Source: Anaerolineae bacterium
GTDB lineage: Bacteria; Chloroflexota; Anaerolineae; UBA1429
Length of the DNA: 12,513 nucleotides
Assembly: GCA_016928125.1 (NCBI GenBank)
Contig: JAFGLK010000332.1
Location: 1 to 12,513, forward strand
Reading direction: 5' to 3'
The notes under the pieces are model-generated. The model saw only the letters and a list, made by a program, of their open reading frames with translations. It did no database searches and had not been told where the DNA came from. Shown one piece after another: positions 1-7,842 of the stretch (position 1 is the first letter of the stretch; each line of letters begins with the position of its first letter). The position numbers were made by a program, and so were the translations under genes.

Positions 1-1911
1 GGCCGCCGCATAAAGCGCATCATCAAACACAAAAGGCGGATCGTTGAAAAAGATGTGTCCGCTCAGCTCGCCGCCGATCACGGCAAGCTCTCGCTGCATG
101 CGCGGCAGGATCGAGGTATTGCCGCACTTGGCCATGACTGGGATGCCGCCATACTTGCGCACGCCGTCGAACAGCATTTCCGAACAGCGCACCTCAAATA
201 CGGCCTTGCCAGGCCCTTGGCGCAGCGCCTCGCGCGCATAGAGCAACAGGTACACGTCTGGCGGCACCACCTGGCCCCGCTCATCCACGATGCCGATCCG
301 GTCCCCGTCCCCGTCAAAGCCAATGCCCACGTCGCACCCTTCGCGCACCACCACCTCGGCCAGCTCAGCCAGATTTTCCGCCTCATTGGGGTCGGGCGGA
401 TGATTGGGGAAGGAGCCGTCGGGCTCGCAATAGAGCGGCAAGACCTCGCAGCCCAACTCGCGCATCAGGCGCAGGGCCAGGGGCCCGCTCACGCCATTCC
501 CTGCATCGATGGCCACCCGGAAGGAGCGCGAAAGCTGCACCTTGTGCTCGATGCAGTTCAGGTAGGGATACACCACATCGCGCACGAGGCGATCACCCTC
601 ACCGCTGGCAAAGGAGCCACTGGCGATGAGTCGTTCCACTTTTTGGAGTTCCTCGCCGGCCAGGGCCTGCATCCCCACCTGCAGCTTGAGGCCATTGAAT
701 TCGGCAGGGTTGTGGCTGGCAGTGACCTGCAGCGCGCCATCCACCCAAAAATGGTTCACGGCAAACGAGGTCAAGGGGGTCGGCACCTGGCCGATGTCGA
801 TCACCTCACACCCGGAAGCCATCAGCCCCCGAATGGCCGCTTCGGTGAAAGGCTGGGAGCTCGGGCGCACGTCGTGGCCGATCACCACCTGACGACGCCC
901 GCTCAGGCGCTGGATATAGGTGCCGAAAGCGCGCCCCATCGACTCGAGCGCTGTGGTGGTGAGCTCCGAGCCCACAATACCCCGGATGTCATACTCACGA
1001 AAGATGGCCCGGCTCACCGAAAGCTGCTTCTGCAGGGCATAGTCATGCAGAAGCGTGCTGAGGGCCTGACCCAAGCGCTCGGGGTCGTGTCGCACCACCA
1101 ACCGTTCGTGGCCGGTGACCGGGTCCTCCTGCATGATCTCTGTGGCCAAATCGCGCTGTAGCAGGATGGCTCCCTCGACCAGAATCATCTCTTGGGCCGT
1201 ATCGGGGAAGATCACCACATGCGCATTGTCATGGGTGACCAGCTGCGGCACAACCAGGGCGGCCGAGGCGTTGTGATAGCGTTGGAGCACCTCAGGGCTG
1301 ATGCCGCCGCCGCGATGGGCCAACACATAGTCGAAGCGAAAGCCACAGTGTCTCTGCATCACCCGCACATGGTCCGCAATCGAGTAGCCGTCGGTCTGGT
1401 TAGGCTGGGTCATCAGGTTACAGACAAAGATCTTGCGCGCATTGCTCCTGCGGACCGCTTCATTGATCTCCTTAATGAGCAGCGCGGGGATCAGATTGGT
1501 AAAGATCGACCCAGGACCGATGACGATGGCATCGGCATCGTCCAGGGCCGCCAGCACCTCCGGGGTGGGGCGAAAATCGGACGAGGGCTTACCCACCACC
1601 TCGGCGATCAGGAAGACGCGTTCCATCGTCGCATCGGGGCGTCCCTGGGTGATGGCTGCCTCGCCCACGAGCTGTTCGCCCGACGAGAGCTCAGCGCACA
1701 CCTCGACGCGATCCAGCGTGGGAATGAGCACCTCATCTGCAGAGGCCCCGATGGCGGTATGGAGTTGGGCAAAGGCGGCGCCGGCATTGGCCGGCGGAAC
1801 CACGCCGATCATCTCCCAAGGCGCCTCCCGGTAGGCTGATATCAACATGGCCAACCCCTGGGTCCCCGCAAAGGCGACTACCTTGGGCCGCTTCTCATGC
1901 GTCGATGACAT
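1..1911 (-). CDS. YvcK/CofD-like domain fused in frame to phosphomannomutase/phosphoglucomutase (3' end outside window)
   Basis: The frame is open from ATG 1911 through position 1, 637 codons with no stop; I read it triplet by triplet. The ATG follows GAGGTG by 5 nt, and an in-frame stop at 1921-1923 rules out a longer start. Residues 1-290 resemble YvcK/GlmR (gluconeogenesis factor, UPF0052/CofD family): a GPGS loop at 132-135, VCNLMTQ at 163-169, and RHDP at 274-277 near the usual C-terminus. About 50-60 residues of the N-terminal half, including the usual DDGGSSG and GDVRN region, are missing. Residues about 302 onward are an alpha-D-phosphohexomutase: FREYDIRG (304-311), TASHNP with the phosphoserine S399, metal loop DGDGDR (533-538) and sugar loop GELSGH (614-619). 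The mutase interconverts hexose 6- and 1-phosphates in the cytoplasm. TASHNP favours phosphomannomutase/phosphoglucomutase over GlmM. The fourth domain lies outside the window. The gene is 66 nt downstream of truD and probably co-transcribed with it. Confidence 0.88.
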   Translation of the reverse strand, partial: MSSTHEKRPKVVAFAGTQGLAMLISAYREAPWEMIGVVPPANAGAAFAQLHTAIGASADEVLIPTLDRVEVCAELSSGEQLVGEAAITQGRPDATMERVFLIAEVVGKPSSDFRPTPEVLAALDDADAIVIGPGSIFTNLIPALLIKEINEAVRRSNARKIFVCNLMTQPNQTDGYSIADHVRVMQRHCGFRFDYVLAHRGGGISPEVLQRYHNASAALVVPQLVTHDNAHVVIFPDTAQEMILVEGAILLQRDLATEIMQEDPVTGHERLVVRHDPERLGQALSTLLHDYALQKQLSVSRAIFREYDIRGIVGSELTTTALESMGRAFGTYIQRLSGRRQVVIGHDVRPSSQPFTEAAIRGLMASGCEVIDIGQVPTPLTSFAVNHFWVDGALQVTASHNPAEFNGLKLQVGMQALAGEELQKVERLIASGSFASGEGDRLVRDVVYPYLNCIEHKVQLSRSFRVAIDAGNGVSGPLALRLMRELGCEVLPLYCEPDGSFPNHPPDPNEAENLAELAEVVVREGCDVGIGFDGDGDRIGIVDERGQVVPPDVYLLLYAREALRQGPGKAVFEVRCSEMLFDGVRKYGGIPVMAKCGNTSILPRMQRELAVIGGELSGHIFFNDPPFVFDDALYAAA

Positions 1912-1977
1912 CCTCTCACCTCATGCTATTGACCGAGGCACCCCGCCTGACCAGCCGGGCACCCGTTTCCTTGCCCA

Positions 1978-3180
1978 TTATGACGTCCTCTTCGGCCAGA
2001 GGATACCTGTCCTGGCTGCCGCGACTCTGAACAAAAGGGTGGCATAGCTCCCCCGAGGCAATGCAAAGCGGACGCGCAGCGCCTCTCTCCCAGGATTCAG
2101 CTCATCGGAGAAAGGCGCCTCGACGACGAGCCTCTCGGGCAACAGCCACAGGGGGCGTTTGCTCTTGGGCAGATAGGCCCGCTTCAAGATGCGCGCCTTC
2201 AGGTCGTTCAAGGCGAGCTCCTCACGCGCGAGCACGGCCTCTGCAGCCGACTTGGCCCAATCCGGGAACACCGCACGGTGATTGGGCAAGACGAGCCCCT
2301 GTGAGGCCATCTCGGCCAGCCTGCTCCTCAATTGCGCCTGACCTACGCTCAGATCCGCCCCGGCGATGGCGATTCGAGGCCCATCCGTGACACCGTCACC
2401 ACCAAGGCTTTCCAGATAGGCCGAGGCGATCAGGTTCCAAAGATGGCTCTGGTAGGCCGCCAGATAGAGCGCAAGCAGGCGAGGCGGGATCAGGTTCAGG
2501 GCTTTCCGGTAGCCTTCTGGATGATCGATCAGATAGGTCAAGACGCTGCGAAAGTTGGACGGTCGCGGCGCGACCGCCATGATAGCTGGCCAATCGGGCC
2601 ACAGCTGCGCGGCTTGGCGTTTGAAACGTCTCACCTTCTCGGGATCGGCCAGAAAGGGGCGCGCCAGATAGGCGCGCAGCGCCGCCTCGGCATCCCGATC
2701 GAGAATGGCTCGGCCGATAAAGCCCCAGCCCGGCGCAAAGGAGCCCATCCGCTGCACATCAAAGTAGTTGGGAAGCCCCTCCGCGCCCAGGGCCTGCAAG
2801 GCCTGCGTCAGGCTATGGGCCTCGCCGTCCGCCAGGTCGCGCACCACGATGTGGAACGCATTGCCCGCCAGAGCCTTTGGCTGCAAAGGCTCGGTGAGAT
2901 ATCCGATCCGCTCGGCTGAGAAGTGTGGCCCCGATAGATGCGCGGCGTGCCCGGCCGGGAGGCAAAGGTGCTGTGTGGCGACGGCCGTCCGGTCCTTGAG
3001 CGCCGGGAAAACGACTTGACTTCGCGAAAGGCCAAGCCTGTGCGCGATCTGCGTCTGTAGCTCGAGCGTGGTGAGGCCCTCCTTGCGCAGCCTATAGACC
3101 GCCCAGGGGCCAGAAGGCATCAATGGCAGATCGAGGCTCTCCTCAACGGTAAAGTCACTGGGGATGGCCTTGATACGCAT
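1978..3180 (-). CDS. truD: tRNA pseudouridine(13) synthase TruD
   Basis: TruD isomerises uridine 13 of certain tRNAs (glutamate tRNA in E. coli) to pseudouridine. The 400-residue protein has the family signatures in order: an N-terminal segment with IPSDFTVEE (6-14); LKDRTAVATQ (61-70) carrying the predicted catalytic Asp63; NYFDVQRMG (138-146), which matches the usual NYFGxQRFG with Gly changed to Asp and Phe to Met; YQSHLWN (243-249) from the TruD insertion-domain region; and a C-terminal RGSYAT motif typical of the family. It is longer than E. coli TruD (about 350), within the normal range for TruD homologues. It starts only 3 nt after the stop of the upstream CHAT gene, with just a weak purine stretch before the ATG, so translation is probably coupled. 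Identity is secure; the Gly-to-Asp change in the second motif is mild. Confidence 0.95.
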   Translation of the reverse strand: MRIKAIPSDFTVEESLDLPLMPSGPWAVYRLRKEGLTTLELQTQIAHRLGLSRSQVVFPALKDRTAVATQHLCLPAGHAAHLSGPHFSAERIGYLTEPLQPKALAGNAFHIVVRDLADGEAHSLTQALQALGAEGLPNYFDVQRMGSFAPGWGFIGRAILDRDAEAALRAYLARPFLADPEKVRRFKRQAAQLWPDWPAIMAVAPRPSNFRSVLTYLIDHPEGYRKALNLIPPRLLALYLAAYQSHLWNLIASAYLESLGGDGVTDGPRIAIAGADLSVGQAQLRSRLAEMASQGLVLPNHRAVFPDWAKSAAEAVLAREELALNDLKARILKRAYLPKSKRPLWLLPERLVVEAPFSDELNPGREALRVRFALPRGSYATLLFRVAAARTGILWPKRTS

Positions 3181-3183
3181 CGC

Positions 3184-5919
3184 TCAGATCTTGCGCAAGC
3201 GCGCAGCCAGGATCTTGGCCCGCACAAGCTCCTCAAAGTCGCCTCGCTCCTCAAGCAGGCGGCCCACCTCGCAGTCGTCGATGACGATCACGGTCACAGC
3301 ATCCCGCGTGCCCCCATAGTGCTCCTGGCCGTCTTGGTTATCCATCGTCATCAGGATGGCCAGCTTGACGCGGTGCACGTGCGCTCGGGTCACCAGCCTC
3401 TCGATCAACGTCTCGGCCGAGGTACCGTTCAGACTGCCGCACGAGACCAAGATCCCTGGCTGATAGGCATTCCAGTAGCTGGCTTGCGGCACATCGTGGT
3501 TGATCGCCAAGAGGATATAGTGCTGCTCCGCATCGGCATAGTCGCGAGGCAACACCGAGAAGGCTGGCAGCATGGAAAAGAGCGCGGCCGCATAGTTGCT
3601 CCAGGCCGCTCTTTCCCCGTATCCTCCACAGGCCCGCACCGCAAGCACATCCTCGTGGAGCGTCCTCAAGCGTACATACATGGCCTTCATCCTGTCAGAA
3701 GGCTCCTGCGCGACCATGGGGGCCTCCATGGCTTCATCTTGACGTGTGAAATACAATTCCAGCGCCCGCCGATAGAGCTCATTGCGAATCTCGCAGGGCT
3801 GCACAGGTCGAATCACACCGATCATCTCCAGCATGGCGAGGCCGGGATCGTTGCGACTGAATGGGATCTGCGACCCCTCCACGATCTGGCGCAGCCTGCG
3901 CCGTTCGTGAGGATGCATATTCAGATTGCGGATGATATGCCGGATATTGTCATCGTCGATGAGCATCTGCTGGGCTGCCGCCTCGATCTGGGGCGCCGCG
4001 ACGGTATCGACTTGGGCCTGCTCCATGAGGGCACATATCCGCATGGTCAGATACGGATGGCCTCCCGAGAGCCGATGAATGTGCTCCGCTGCTCCCTGTT
4101 CGACAGGAATGCCCAGATCCCCAAACCCTCGCACAAGCGTCGCCACATCGGAGAGCTGGAAATCGCGCAGATAGAGCTTCTCACAGATGTTCAGAGGCGA
4201 TACGCTCCCAAAGGTCAGGTCATAGAGATCCACGGCGCCGCTAAAAACAAACAGGTACTTGGTCAAGCTGTCCGTGGGGCTGCGCCCCTGAGTGAACACC
4301 GTGCGTAAGGTGTTGAAAAAGCCATCGGAAACGCCTGGGGCGAGCGCGCCCACCTCATCAAAAAGAACGAGGATGCGGGGAAAGGGCACCAAGGCGGCCA
4401 ACTCACGGAGGAACTCGAGAAAATCGACGGGTGTCTCCATGTCGTGGGTCTCAGGCAGGGGCAGGTCGGCGCCCAGCATCATGCGAAACTCACTGATCAG
4501 CCGAAAGGCCACGTAGCGAAAGCAAGAGCGCGCATTCTGGGCGCCAAGAACGGACAAATCGACGAACACAGAGGCGTAGCTGGTGCGCAAGAGATCCATG
4601 AGGCGAAATAGCACCGAGGTCTTGCCCGTCTGTCTGGCGCTGAGGAAGGCGATGTAGTGCGTGATGGCTGGCTGCTGGGCGATACGCAGAGCCCGCCTAA
4701 GCTCCGGACGATCGATGATGAGTCGCTCATCTGCAGGCGACACCAGCGGCCCTCTGGTCTTGAAATAGGCCTGATCCCGGCTTGAGCGCATATGCTCGGG
4801 GTTGTCGGCTGGGCTTATCGCAGAGGCTGTAAGGGCCGGCACCATGTGAGGCACTTCATAGCTCTGGATGACTTCCTGCGTCCAGAGCTGGCCGCTCAAC
4901 GATCGCAGAAAGAGCACGGGCGCGCCCCAGTCGTTCGGGTCCGCCGTCGTGGCGTTCACCCGGACCCGCGCCTCGGCGACACACTCATCAATGGTGTGTC
5001 CCAGCGAAAGGGCTTGGTAGAAAGCGTGGCCAAAAGCAGCGGCCGCGCGGTCCTCGACCGGCCACTGCATCGAGACCACCGCTGGCACCTCGGCCCGCAC
5101 CAGAGCCGGAGACAGACCAGCCCACGCACCTTGCGCTGTCTTGCAGGCATTGAGCATCACCAAGCTGGTGCCATATCGGCGAAGTAGACGCGCGGCATCC
5201 GTGGCCAGCAACGGGTCGCTCAGGCCACGCTCATCCTCCAGCAGCAGATAGCCCTGATGCGACGTCGGGTCGAAATCTGCGTGGCCGACAAAATGAAATA
5301 CATCAGGCGTATGCTCAAGCAAGCAACTGTGCAGCCCGTCGCAGGTCAGGTGGTCGCAGACAAAGATCTTGATGCGGTCCATGCTAGTCAGATCATGCAG
5401 GGCTTCCTGCAGCAGATGCACCTCGCCCTGCCAATCCAGGGCGGCCTGATCGCCTGGTGAAGCGGACGCTACAACCACTCTGAGTTGGGGTGATTGGCGC
5501 AACGTAGGAGGCACGGCCAAGAGGCGTATGTAGCGCACGATGGAAACACGCGGGTCAAATGCCAGAAATTCGCCCCAGCGCCGATCATACAACAACTCCC
5601 AGGGCAATTGAGCGAGCGGCCAGGGATCGACGTGCAGCCGCAGACGCAACCCTCGATGGCGCTCACGGGCGATCTGATAGCTCTCGTGCCAGAGCGTCAG
5701 GCTCTGACCATGGAGTACGCTTTCCAGGAGCTTCTGACCTAGCTCGGCTGCTTGCTCGTTTGTGCGCTCGACGCGCATCCCTGGCGAGAAAGGTTCGGTC
5801 TCCAGTGTAAAGGAGTAGCGTGGGCTTTCGCCCACAGGACACTGCAACACCTCCGCGACCCCAGTGCGAGAGATGGGGCTCCATTCCGATAGTCTGAGGT
5901 CAAAGCTCAAGTATTCCAT
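3184..5919 (-). CDS. CHAT protease domain / AAA-like ATPase protein with restriction-endonuclease-like C-terminal domain
   Basis: A 911-residue protein with four visible parts. (a) Residues 1-345: CHAT (caspase-like) region with an LPWELLYD segment (105-112), predicted catalytic His213 in HFVGH and Cys259 in LNACKT. (b) About 385-640: AAA-like ATPase of the ORC/STAND type, with Walker A SARQTGKT (427-434), Walker B LVLFDE (517-522), and GGHPYL (619-624) near its end. (c) About 640-730: probable winged helix. (d) About 745-905: a fold resembling Mrr-type PD-(D/E)XK nucleases, but the segment that usually reads ILVECKNW reads ILVSCGSL (823-830), so the ExK pair is lost. No signal peptide or membrane segment is seen. 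CHAT-ATPase proteins are generally viewed as regulated proteases in conflict or cell-death signalling; the target here is unknown. First gene of its operon, with its own strong promoter; AAGG about 6 nt before the ATG serves as a modest ribosome site. Confidence 0.85.
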   Translation of the reverse strand: MEYLSFDLRLSEWSPISRTGVAEVLQCPVGESPRYSFTLETEPFSPGMRVERTNEQAAELGQKLLESVLHGQSLTLWHESYQIARERHRGLRLRLHVDPWPLAQLPWELLYDRRWGEFLAFDPRVSIVRYIRLLAVPPTLRQSPQLRVVVASASPGDQAALDWQGEVHLLQEALHDLTSMDRIKIFVCDHLTCDGLHSCLLEHTPDVFHFVGHADFDPTSHQGYLLLEDERGLSDPLLATDAARLLRRYGTSLVMLNACKTAQGAWAGLSPALVRAEVPAVVSMQWPVEDRAAAAFGHAFYQALSLGHTIDECVAEARVRVNATTADPNDWGAPVLFLRSLSGQLWTQEVIQSYEVPHMVPALTASAISPADNPEHMRSSRDQAYFKTRGPLVSPADERLIIDRPELRRALRIAQQPAITHYIAFLSARQTGKTSVLFRLMDLLRTSYASVFVDLSVLGAQNARSCFRYVAFRLISEFRMMLGADLPLPETHDMETPVDFLEFLRELAALVPFPRILVLFDEVGALAPGVSDGFFNTLRTVFTQGRSPTDSLTKYLFVFSGAVDLYDLTFGSVSPLNICEKLYLRDFQLSDVATLVRGFGDLGIPVEQGAAEHIHRLSGGHPYLTMRICALMEQAQVDTVAAPQIEAAAQQMLIDDDNIRHIIRNLNMHPHERRRLRQIVEGSQIPFSRNDPGLAMLEMIGVIRPVQPCEIRNELYRRALELYFTRQDEAMEAPMVAQEPSDRMKAMYVRLRTLHEDVLAVRACGGYGERAAWSNYAAALFSMLPAFSVLPRDYADAEQHYILLAINHDVPQASYWNAYQPGILVSCGSLNGTSAETLIERLVTRAHVHRVKLAILMTMDNQDGQEHYGGTRDAVTVIVIDDCEVGRLLEERGDFEELVRAKILAARLRKI

Positions 5920-5982
5920 GTGCCCTTGTCATCCATTCGGCTCTCAGACGCGTCAGCCTGTGTATGCGTCCAGACTGGTGAC

Positions 5983-6012
5983 ATTATAGGGTCGCCGCAG
6001 GCGCAACGTCAA
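5983..6012 (-). promoter_or_regulatory. sigma-70-type promoter of the CHAT-truD-yvcK/mutase operon
   Basis: On the minus strand, a -35 element TTGACG (6012-6007) and a perfect -10 TATAAT (5988-5983) are separated by 18 nt. Transcription would begin near 5976, leaving a leader of about 56 nt before ATG 5919. This is seen directly; activity is inferred. Confidence 0.75.
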
Positions 6013-6036
6013 ACATCCAAAGCGAGGGCAGGAGGC

Positions 6037-6064
6037 TGTGTTGTGCCCCACTGGGCACAGCACA
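6037..6064. promoter_or_regulatory. 28-nt inverted repeat between divergent promoters (possible operator)
   Basis: Left arm TGTGTTGTGCCC (6037-6048), loop CACT, right arm GGGCACAGCACA (6053-6064). The 12-bp arms pair throughout with a single G-T pair. The repeat lies outside both core promoters, 24 nt upstream of the minus-strand -35 and about 60 nt from the plus-strand -35. There is no T-tract after it, so it is not a typical terminator. The position suits a regulator-binding site; no regulator gene is in the window. Confidence 0.45.
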
Positions 6065-6073
6065 AAGCACGAG

Positions 6074-6124
6074 GCGCCCCACGAGCCGGCCGGGCGCAAG
6101 ACACACCAAGCGCACGGGGCCCCG
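6074..6124. repeat. two further inverted repeats in the divergent spacer
   Basis: GCGCCC (6074-6079) is mirrored by GGGCGC (6092-6097) with a 12-nt loop, and CGGGGCCCCG (6115-6124) is a perfect 10-bp palindrome ending 1 nt before the plus-strand -35 box. Apart from these, the promoters and the 28-nt repeat, I see no gene in 5920-6205. Short GC-rich palindromes can arise by chance in DNA of this composition. Confidence 0.35.
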
Positions 6125-6125
6125 A

Positions 6126-6154
6126 TTGTCACTCTCGACCTTTCATGCTAGAAT
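6126..6154 (+). promoter_or_regulatory. sigma-70-type promoter of the membrane-complex operon
   Basis: -35 TTGTCA (6126-6131) and -10 TAGAAT (6149-6154) are separated by exactly 17 nt, each one base off consensus. The expected start near 6161 leaves a leader of about 45 nt before the preferred GTG start at 6206. Confidence 0.7.
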
Positions 6155-6205
6155 CTCGCCGCGTGTTCGTTGGCCCCAACCAGTATGTGTCCGAGGTGCC
6201 GCCCG

Positions 6206-7831
6206 GTGTCGATAGGCCCTCTCTTGCCGATCATAGTGCCTTTGGGCGGAGCCTTGGTGGCCCTGACCTTTCCCAGACGCCAAACCGCGCTCCCGCTCAA
6301 GCGCTGGCTTCACGCAGGAACTCTGTTTGTTTCCAGCGCGTTCCTGTTGGTGATGTGGGGTGGGCGCCGCGCCTCGATCCTGGAGCTCGTGGCAGCCAGG
6401 CTTGCTCTCAGCCTGTCGTTCGACAGTCTGGGCGCGAGCTTTGCCCTTCTCCTGTGCATCTCTTTGGCCACTGTCGATCTCGCAGCAGCCACTACCCCCC
6501 TGAGGCGAAGTCGGGCCGTGGGGTCCCTTTTGCTCGTGAGCACAGGTATCGCGTGCTGTGCGGCCGCGAATCTGATCACCCTTTGCTTGGCCTGGGGTGC
6601 GCTTGATCTGGCGCTTCTGGGCTTTGAGGCGGCGCATGCTAGTGAGCAGCAAGAGCCCGGTGCCCGTCGTTTCATCTGGGGTAGCCTGCTTTCCACGACC
6701 TTGCTGGTCATGGCCACTCTCTGGGTGATCTTTGACCAGGGCCGCGCCACCCTCTCCGCATTCGCCTTGCAGGGGACTCCGTTGGCCCTGATCTCCATCG
6801 CTGCCTGGCTGAGACTGGGCCTCTATCCCTTGCCAACCAGCTATGCATCTCGGTGGGAGGCAGCTCTGGTCACCTTTTGCCTAGGTGGCACGCTCTGGGG
6901 TAGGGTGGTGAGCCTCACTTCGCCGGGACTCAATGTGCAAGGTGTGCCGTTGCTCCTCGCGGTATCACTGCTAGCGGTCTCTTGCTTGGCGGCTTTGGCA
7001 AGAGATGGGGCCTCGGCGCAACATTATCTGATGCGTCATGGCGTTGGCATGATGGTTCTGGCCCCTTTGTTGCAACGGGAGAAAGGCTTTGCGGTGGTCG
7101 TTTTCAGCGCCACCTACCTCATGCTGGGCCTGGCCATCCTTCAGGTTGAGGAGGTGCGAGCTCGACTCAAGTCAGCACGCTCTTGGAATCGACTCCCTGC
7201 GGCACTGAGTTTCCTTGCGCTGGTAGGATGGCCTCTGACCCTTGGAGCCGCTGCGCGCTGGCTGCTTCTAGATGTCTGTCGAGCGACTGGCACCTCGATG
7301 ATGTATTACCTCGTTCTGTTATCCTATGCTCTAGTGTCCGTGCCCGTATGGCGCCTCTATAGAGAGCTTGGTGTCGCAGAATCCGAAGGTGAAAGCGCAA
7401 ATCAGATCAGGGCATGGACCGGCGTCTGTGCGGTGTCGGTGCCTACCATTGCGCTCCTGCTGGTTGGCTTTGCACCTGCTGGGATCGATCGGGTGTGGGC
7501 GCAAGCGCTCCCTCTTGCCTTGCCATCCTGGGGAGGGCTGCTTGGCTCGAGCTCTCTTTTTTCGGTTGTCATGACCGCTTCGGTACTACCGATTGGGGGC
7601 AGCTACCTCATCGATCGTCTCTCCGCGACCGAAACGCATCTGCGCGACTCGGCACAGCGTCTATGGGCAAATCTGCTGCGCTTGGATTGGCTCTTTCTGA
7701 GTTTGGAGGAGGGCTTGTTGGCAGTTCAACATCTTGCGCGAGAGACGATTGCAGTTTTAGAGAGGTCCTTTCTTCTAGGATGGACCTTGATCTGGTGTGC
7801 AGCCATCGTCCTCTATCTGCTTGAGAGCTAG
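6206..7831 (+). CDS. complex I/hydrogenase-4 antiporter-like membrane protein (NuoL/HyfB/MrpD-related), divergent
   Basis: Highly hydrophobic protein with about a dozen predicted membrane helices, followed by an amphipathic stretch and one last helix at the C-terminus. Overall pattern matches the proton-conducting transporter family (Proton_antipo_M; NuoL/M/N, HyfB/D/F, MrpA/D), but the match is weak. Landmarks include LSFDSL near residue 72 and LVGWPLTLGAAARW near 340, which aligns with the usual LAGxPPxxGFxxK. Residues usual for proton translocation look altered: the helix-5 segment normally reading WEL reads WGALDL (about 130), the Lys-bearing segment before PxH reads LRLGLYPLP (about 202), and the late Lys is Arg. 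I chose GTG 6206 because GAGGTG lies 7 nt upstream; this gives 541 residues starting at the first membrane helix. TTG 6170 and ATG 6185 are in frame but lack a ribosome site. First gene of a three-gene operon. Confidence 0.7.
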   Translation: MSIGPLLPIIVPLGGALVALTFPRRQTALPLKRWLHAGTLFVSSAFLLVMWGGRRASILELVAARLALSLSFDSLGASFALLLCISLATVDLAAATTPLRRSRAVGSLLLVSTGIACCAAANLITLCLAWGALDLALLGFEAAHASEQQEPGARRFIWGSLLSTTLLVMATLWVIFDQGRATLSAFALQGTPLALISIAAWLRLGLYPLPTSYASRWEAALVTFCLGGTLWGRVVSLTSPGLNVQGVPLLLAVSLLAVSCLAALARDGASAQHYLMRHGVGMMVLAPLLQREKGFAVVVFSATYLMLGLAILQVEEVRARLKSARSWNRLPAALSFLALVGWPLTLGAAARWLLLDVCRATGTSMMYYLVLLSYALVSVPVWRLYRELGVAESEGESANQIRAWTGVCAVSVPTIALLLVGFAPAGIDRVWAQALPLALPSWGGLLGSSSLFSVVMTASVLPIGGSYLIDRLSATETHLRDSAQRLWANLLRLDWLFLSLEEGLLAVQHLARETIAVLERSFLLGWTLIWCAAIVLYLLES

Positions 7832-7842
7832 GGCGGATCTGA

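Noticed and set aside
55..1839. Long plus-strand open frames (368 and 215 codons)
   Set aside because: They are antisense to the YvcK-mutase frame, show no family motif, are rich in His/Gln/Ala as expected from reading this GC-rich gene backwards, and the minus-strand protein has unmistakable catalytic motifs.
1930..1970. Repeated GGCACCC in the truD-yvcK gap as a regulatory repeat
   Set aside because: It is only a 7-nt direct repeat with no promoter-like element, and could easily be chance in GC-rich DNA.
2332..4308. Plus-strand open frames of 195 and 329 codons inside truD and the CHAT gene
   Set aside because: They are complementary-strand shadows of genes with clear motifs, with no ribosome site or recognisable domain.
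5920..6606. Plus-strand 228-codon frame in the divergent spacer
   Set aside because: It covers the minus-strand promoter and then overlaps the membrane gene in another frame; its composition is unlike a protein and it has no ribosome site.
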